43,160 nt of DNA, taken from positions 1-43,160 of the forward strand of contig CAIUPP010000009.1 of NCBI GenBank assembly GCA_903901045.1, in the 5' to 3' direction. Below the pieces are notes generated by a model. That model was not told the DNA's origin. It worked only from the letters and a program-made list of their open reading frames with translations, and did not search any database. Positions 41,491 through 43,160 of the stretch are shown one piece after another; the stretch's first letter is position 1; each line of letters opens with the position of its first letter. Both the position numbers and the translations under genes were made by a program. Origin of the DNA: an uncultured Planctomycetota bacterium (GTDB lineage Bacteria; Planctomycetota; Brocadiia; CAIUPP01).

Positions 41491-41913
41491 TCAGGAGATG
41501 AGCTTGTGCTTGACGCCGAAATGTTTCGCCGATGCGGCGAACACCTTGTCGGCGGTCACGACAGCAAGACCATTGGAAAAGGCTATTGCCAGATGGAGCG
41601 CATCGAGTGTCCGCAAGGATGTGTGGAACGTGGCGAGCCAATCGCGCGCCAGCACATAGTCGCGCTGCTCAACGGCAATCATGTGGTAATGATTGCCGTC
41701 CACGTGAACCTTGAACTGCGACAGCACCTTGACCGCGTCCTCTTTCGTGAGTTCGTTCATGCGGACACGCCGTGCGACGGCGGAATGAAATTCGACCTCC
41801 GACAGGCCGCTGATCGCTATTGCGTCGAACCCGGAATAGAGCTTCTGGACCTTCTCGTTCATCGCTTCAGGGAGATAGAAGGCGACGATGACGCTGGTGT
41901 CGAGGTAGTGCAT
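41491..41913 (-). CDS. vapC: VapC-type PIN toxin
   Basis: One hundred forty residues: MHYLDTSVIVAFYLPE (D5), AISGLSEVEFHSAVARR, SLRTLDALHLAIAF and VVTADKVFAASAKHF. The four acidic positions of a full VapC ribonuclease site are present. It starts one base into the antitoxin stop region and runs against the tail operon, ending 14 bp from the tail tube stop. Confidence 0.9.
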   Translation of the reverse strand: MHYLDTSVIVAFYLPEAMNEKVQKLYSGFDAIAISGLSEVEFHSAVARRVRMNELTKEDAVKVLSQFKVHVDGNHYHMIAVEQRDYVLARDWLATFHTSLRTLDALHLAIAFSNGLAVVTADKVFAASAKHFGVKHKLIS

Positions 41914-42152
41914 CAGTATCGCTCCTCGCGGCGCATCTCGATCACGGTTTCGCTCATCGGCTTGCCCTTGAGTTTGATGGATTTGCGGAATTCCGTCAGA
42001 TCGGGGAACCGCTTGAGCGGCTTCCGTTCAATCGGTCCGATGCGGGCGGTCTCCTTGCCGCGGAGGGTGATGACCACGGATTCACCGCGTGCGGCCGCGC
42101 GCACCAAGGTGCCCAGACGTCTTCGCGCTTCTTTCAGATTGACGGGGCCCAT
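41913..42152 (-). CDS. Phd/YefM-type antitoxin
   Basis: I chose the ATG at 42152 (79 residues) because GGAGG lies eight bases upstream; a longer form from 42176 is possible. VNLKEARRRLGTLVRAAARG and ESVVITLRGKETARIGPIER are the Phd/YefM DNA-binding fold. The C-terminal FRKSIKLKGKPMSETVIEMR should bind the PIN partner, with which it shares a one-base overlap. Confidence 0.87.
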   Translation of the reverse strand: MGPVNLKEARRRLGTLVRAAARGESVVITLRGKETARIGPIERKPLKRFPDLTEFRKSIKLKGKPMSETVIEMRREERY

Positions 42153-42166
42153 GTGCTTTCCTCCAT

Positions 42167-42191
42167 AAGGGTACATATGAAGTGTACCCTT
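42167..42191 (-). promoter_or_regulatory. Palindromic operator of the Phd/VapC module
   Basis: AAGGGTACA and TGTACCCTT form a perfect 9-bp inverted repeat with a 7-nt spacer, 15 bp upstream of the antitoxin ATG. It is placed to be bound by the Phd-type antitoxin for autoregulation. Confidence 0.75.
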
Positions 42192-42223
42192 TCGCCAAGT
42201 GCCCGTCAAGAGGAGAAATAGAT

Positions 42224-42340
42224 GTGAACACTTTCACCGGCAACGCTGGTCGCACCTGGACGGTCGTTCTGAAAGGCGTCTTTGCGGTTCTCTGTAATGC
42301 TGGCCCGGCAATGGGCAAAGGAAGGGAGAAGATCTCATGA
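42224..42340 (+). pseudogene. Stub resembling a phage tail assembly chaperone N-terminus
   Basis: From GTG 42224 (AGGAGAAA upstream) 38 codons read MNTFTGNAGRTWTVVLKGVF then AVLCNAGPAMGKGREKIS. The start F-T-x-N-A-G-R-T-W-T-V is what I recall from tail assembly chaperone-like proteins that follow the tail tube gene in related phages; from about residue 17 the resemblance ends. The stop overlaps the next ATG (ATGA). This looks like the left end of a deletion that removed the tape-measure and distal tail genes. Confidence 0.5.
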
Positions 42341-42714
42341 GCAACACGCAGGTCGCATTGGGTTTGGTCTGGTCGGTTCTCAACAGTCCCGCGGGGATCG
42401 CCGCGTTGGCCGGCGTCATCCTCTGGGTCCTCAACAAACTCTACGCCGCCAAGCCGACGTGGGCGAAGTACGAGGGGGCGATCATCTCGGCGGTGCGCTT
42501 CGCTGAGAAGGAGATTCCTGATAACACGCCCAGCACCGGGATGGCGCGGCTGGACCAGGCGCTGAAGTACGTGCTGGCGACGTTCGAGCAGGTCAACGGT
42601 CGGCGCGCGACGGATGCCGAGGCGGCTTCCCTCAAAGAGGGCATCCAGATCGTCCACAACAACCTCGATGTCCAAGGCGCTCTGGCCAAGCCTCCCGCGG
42701 AGGCTGCCCAGTGA
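42337..42714 (+). CDS. Putative holin-like membrane protein
   Basis: One hundred twenty-five residues from ATG 42337. The N-terminus (GLVWSVLNSPAGIAALAGVI, LWVLNKLYAAKP) holds one or two membrane helices, and the rest is a soluble helical part (YEGAIISAVRFAEKEIPDNT, LDQALKYVLATFEQVNGRRA). The family usually precedes the spanin-like gene at the end of phage operons. Holin is a positional inference. It is coupled to neighbours at both ends by 4-bp overlaps. Confidence 0.65.
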   Translation: MSNTQVALGLVWSVLNSPAGIAALAGVILWVLNKLYAAKPTWAKYEGAIISAVRFAEKEIPDNTPSTGMARLDQALKYVLATFEQVNGRRATDAEAASLKEGIQIVHNNLDVQGALAKPPAEAAQ

Positions 42715-43070
42715 CCTTCTGGGTCGAACTGATCATCAGCGTCCTGCGCATCCTCTTCCCGGCTGTTATCACCGAGGCGACGCCGCGTCAGGAGGATGCG
42801 CGGCCGCAACCGGAACTGCGCCGTGGTTTGCAGAACCGCATCCGGCGCACGTGGGGGAACCCGGCAGTCCGGCTTCTGCCGCTCCTCCTGTGCGCCGGAC
42901 TGCTCTGCGGATGTGCGCGCACGATCTACATCCCCCACGGCGAGCCGGTGCGCCTGCGCGAGACGGTGAAGGACGTGAAGGTCTGGGTCATGGGGGCGGA
43001 TGGCCAGGCGGTCGCTGGGGTCATGGACCTGCCCGAGGGGTGGTATGCCCTGCCCGCAGAGGAGAACTGA
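42711..43070 (+). CDS. Spanin-like lipoprotein with extra N-terminal membrane helix
   Basis: GTG 42711 overlaps the preceding stop; 119 residues. Residues 3-20 (FWVELIISVLRILFPAVI) are hydrophobic. A charged, Pro/Arg-rich linker follows, and a second hydrophobic run with a lipobox, LLLCAGLLCGC, lies around residues 56-67. After it come TIYIPHGEPVRLRETVKDVK and VWVMGADG, typical of Rz1-like outer spanins in these phages. An ordinary lipoprotein has the lipobox near residue 20, so this looks like two lysis genes fused. I saw no start codon directly before the second signal. Confidence 0.62.
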   Translation: MTFWVELIISVLRILFPAVITEATPRQEDARPQPELRRGLQNRIRRTWGNPAVRLLPLLLCAGLLCGCARTIYIPHGEPVRLRETVKDVKVWVMGADGQAVAGVMDLPEGWYALPAEEN

Positions 43071-43160
43071 ATGAGCGGCAGCAGCACGAAAGTGGACTGG
43101 GGCAAGGTCCGGCAGGGCGTCAAGCGCGCCTTGCCGGAAGTCCTGATGCGCCAGGGCGCC
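43071..43160 (+). CDS. Unknown phage protein (3' partial)
   Basis: ATG 43071, directly after the preceding stop and with GGAG upstream, opens a frame running off the window: MSGSSTKVDWGKVRQGVKRA then LPEVLMRQGA (30 codons). Too short to assign. Its place after the spanin-like gene suggests another lysis or tail-end gene. Confidence 0.5.
   Translation, partial: MSGSSTKVDWGKVRQGVKRALPEVLMRQGA

Noticed and set aside
1-43160. tRNA, rRNA, integrase, att sites and CRISPR arrays
   Set aside because: I looked for cloverleaf-type T-loop motifs, recombinase motifs and regular repeats and saw none; absence by eye is not proof.

Overview
The window is GC-rich bacterial DNA with two distinct halves. Roughly positions 1-14,500 are host chromosome encoding large secreted carbohydrate-oriented proteins: a pseudopilin-like protein with the H-X9-D processing-associated motif, two paralogous ~1,040-residue right-handed beta-helix proteins, and a 1,761-residue multi-modular surface protein (propeller, Ig-like, CBM-like, bacterial repeat and LamG-like modules). 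That combination is typical of the PVC superphylum (Planctomycetes/Lentisphaerae) or Armatimonadetes. The assignment is inferred from gene content only; no rRNA or housekeeping marker is present.

Positions ~14,600-16,850 form a degraded border zone: a broken transposase/integrase N-terminus, a HEAT-like protein with a C-terminal helix-turn-helix, a cluster of five CGGAATAAA boxes, and a small planctomycete-type hypothetical protein ending in a strong terminator.

From ~17,000 to the right edge lies a tailed-phage genome (prophage or prophage remnant). It begins with a sigma-70-like factor (17006). A translationally coupled replication operon follows (17752-23659): RecA-like ATPase, DUF669 protein, RusA-type resolvase, a C5-methyltransferase stub, SF2 helicase, DUF3310 protein and prim-pol/DUF3987 primase. 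All of its full genes start with GTG or TTG. Right after the primase is a short-repeat and AT-rich region that looks like an origin. Next come a ParB-methyltransferase fusion overlapping a radical SAM protein (24948-27229), a minus-strand cassette of small genes (27964-30315), the large terminase (30664-32934), and the head/tail module: portal, protease-capsid fusion, collagen-like decoration protein, head-tail proteins and tail tube (35462-41476). The right end holds lysis-type genes (42337-43160). Tape-measure, baseplate and fibre genes are absent between tail tube and lysis genes; only a 38-codon stub resembling a tail assembly chaperone remains, so the phage is probably defective or rearranged. 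No integrase or att site is visible.

Four minus-strand toxin-antitoxin-type modules (PIN/DUF6364-like, Doc/AbrB, AbiEi/AbiEii, PIN/Phd) sit between the plus-strand phage modules, each with its own palindromic or repeated operator. A 20-bp box with a variable hairpin occurs twice, just upstream of the early and of the late operon, and is a candidate target of the phage sigma factor. The most striking unexplained signals are this box pair, the origin-like repeats, a 48-bp near-palindrome beside a triplicated 17-bp repeat after the terminase, and three gene stubs that each keep only the N-terminal start of a known family.
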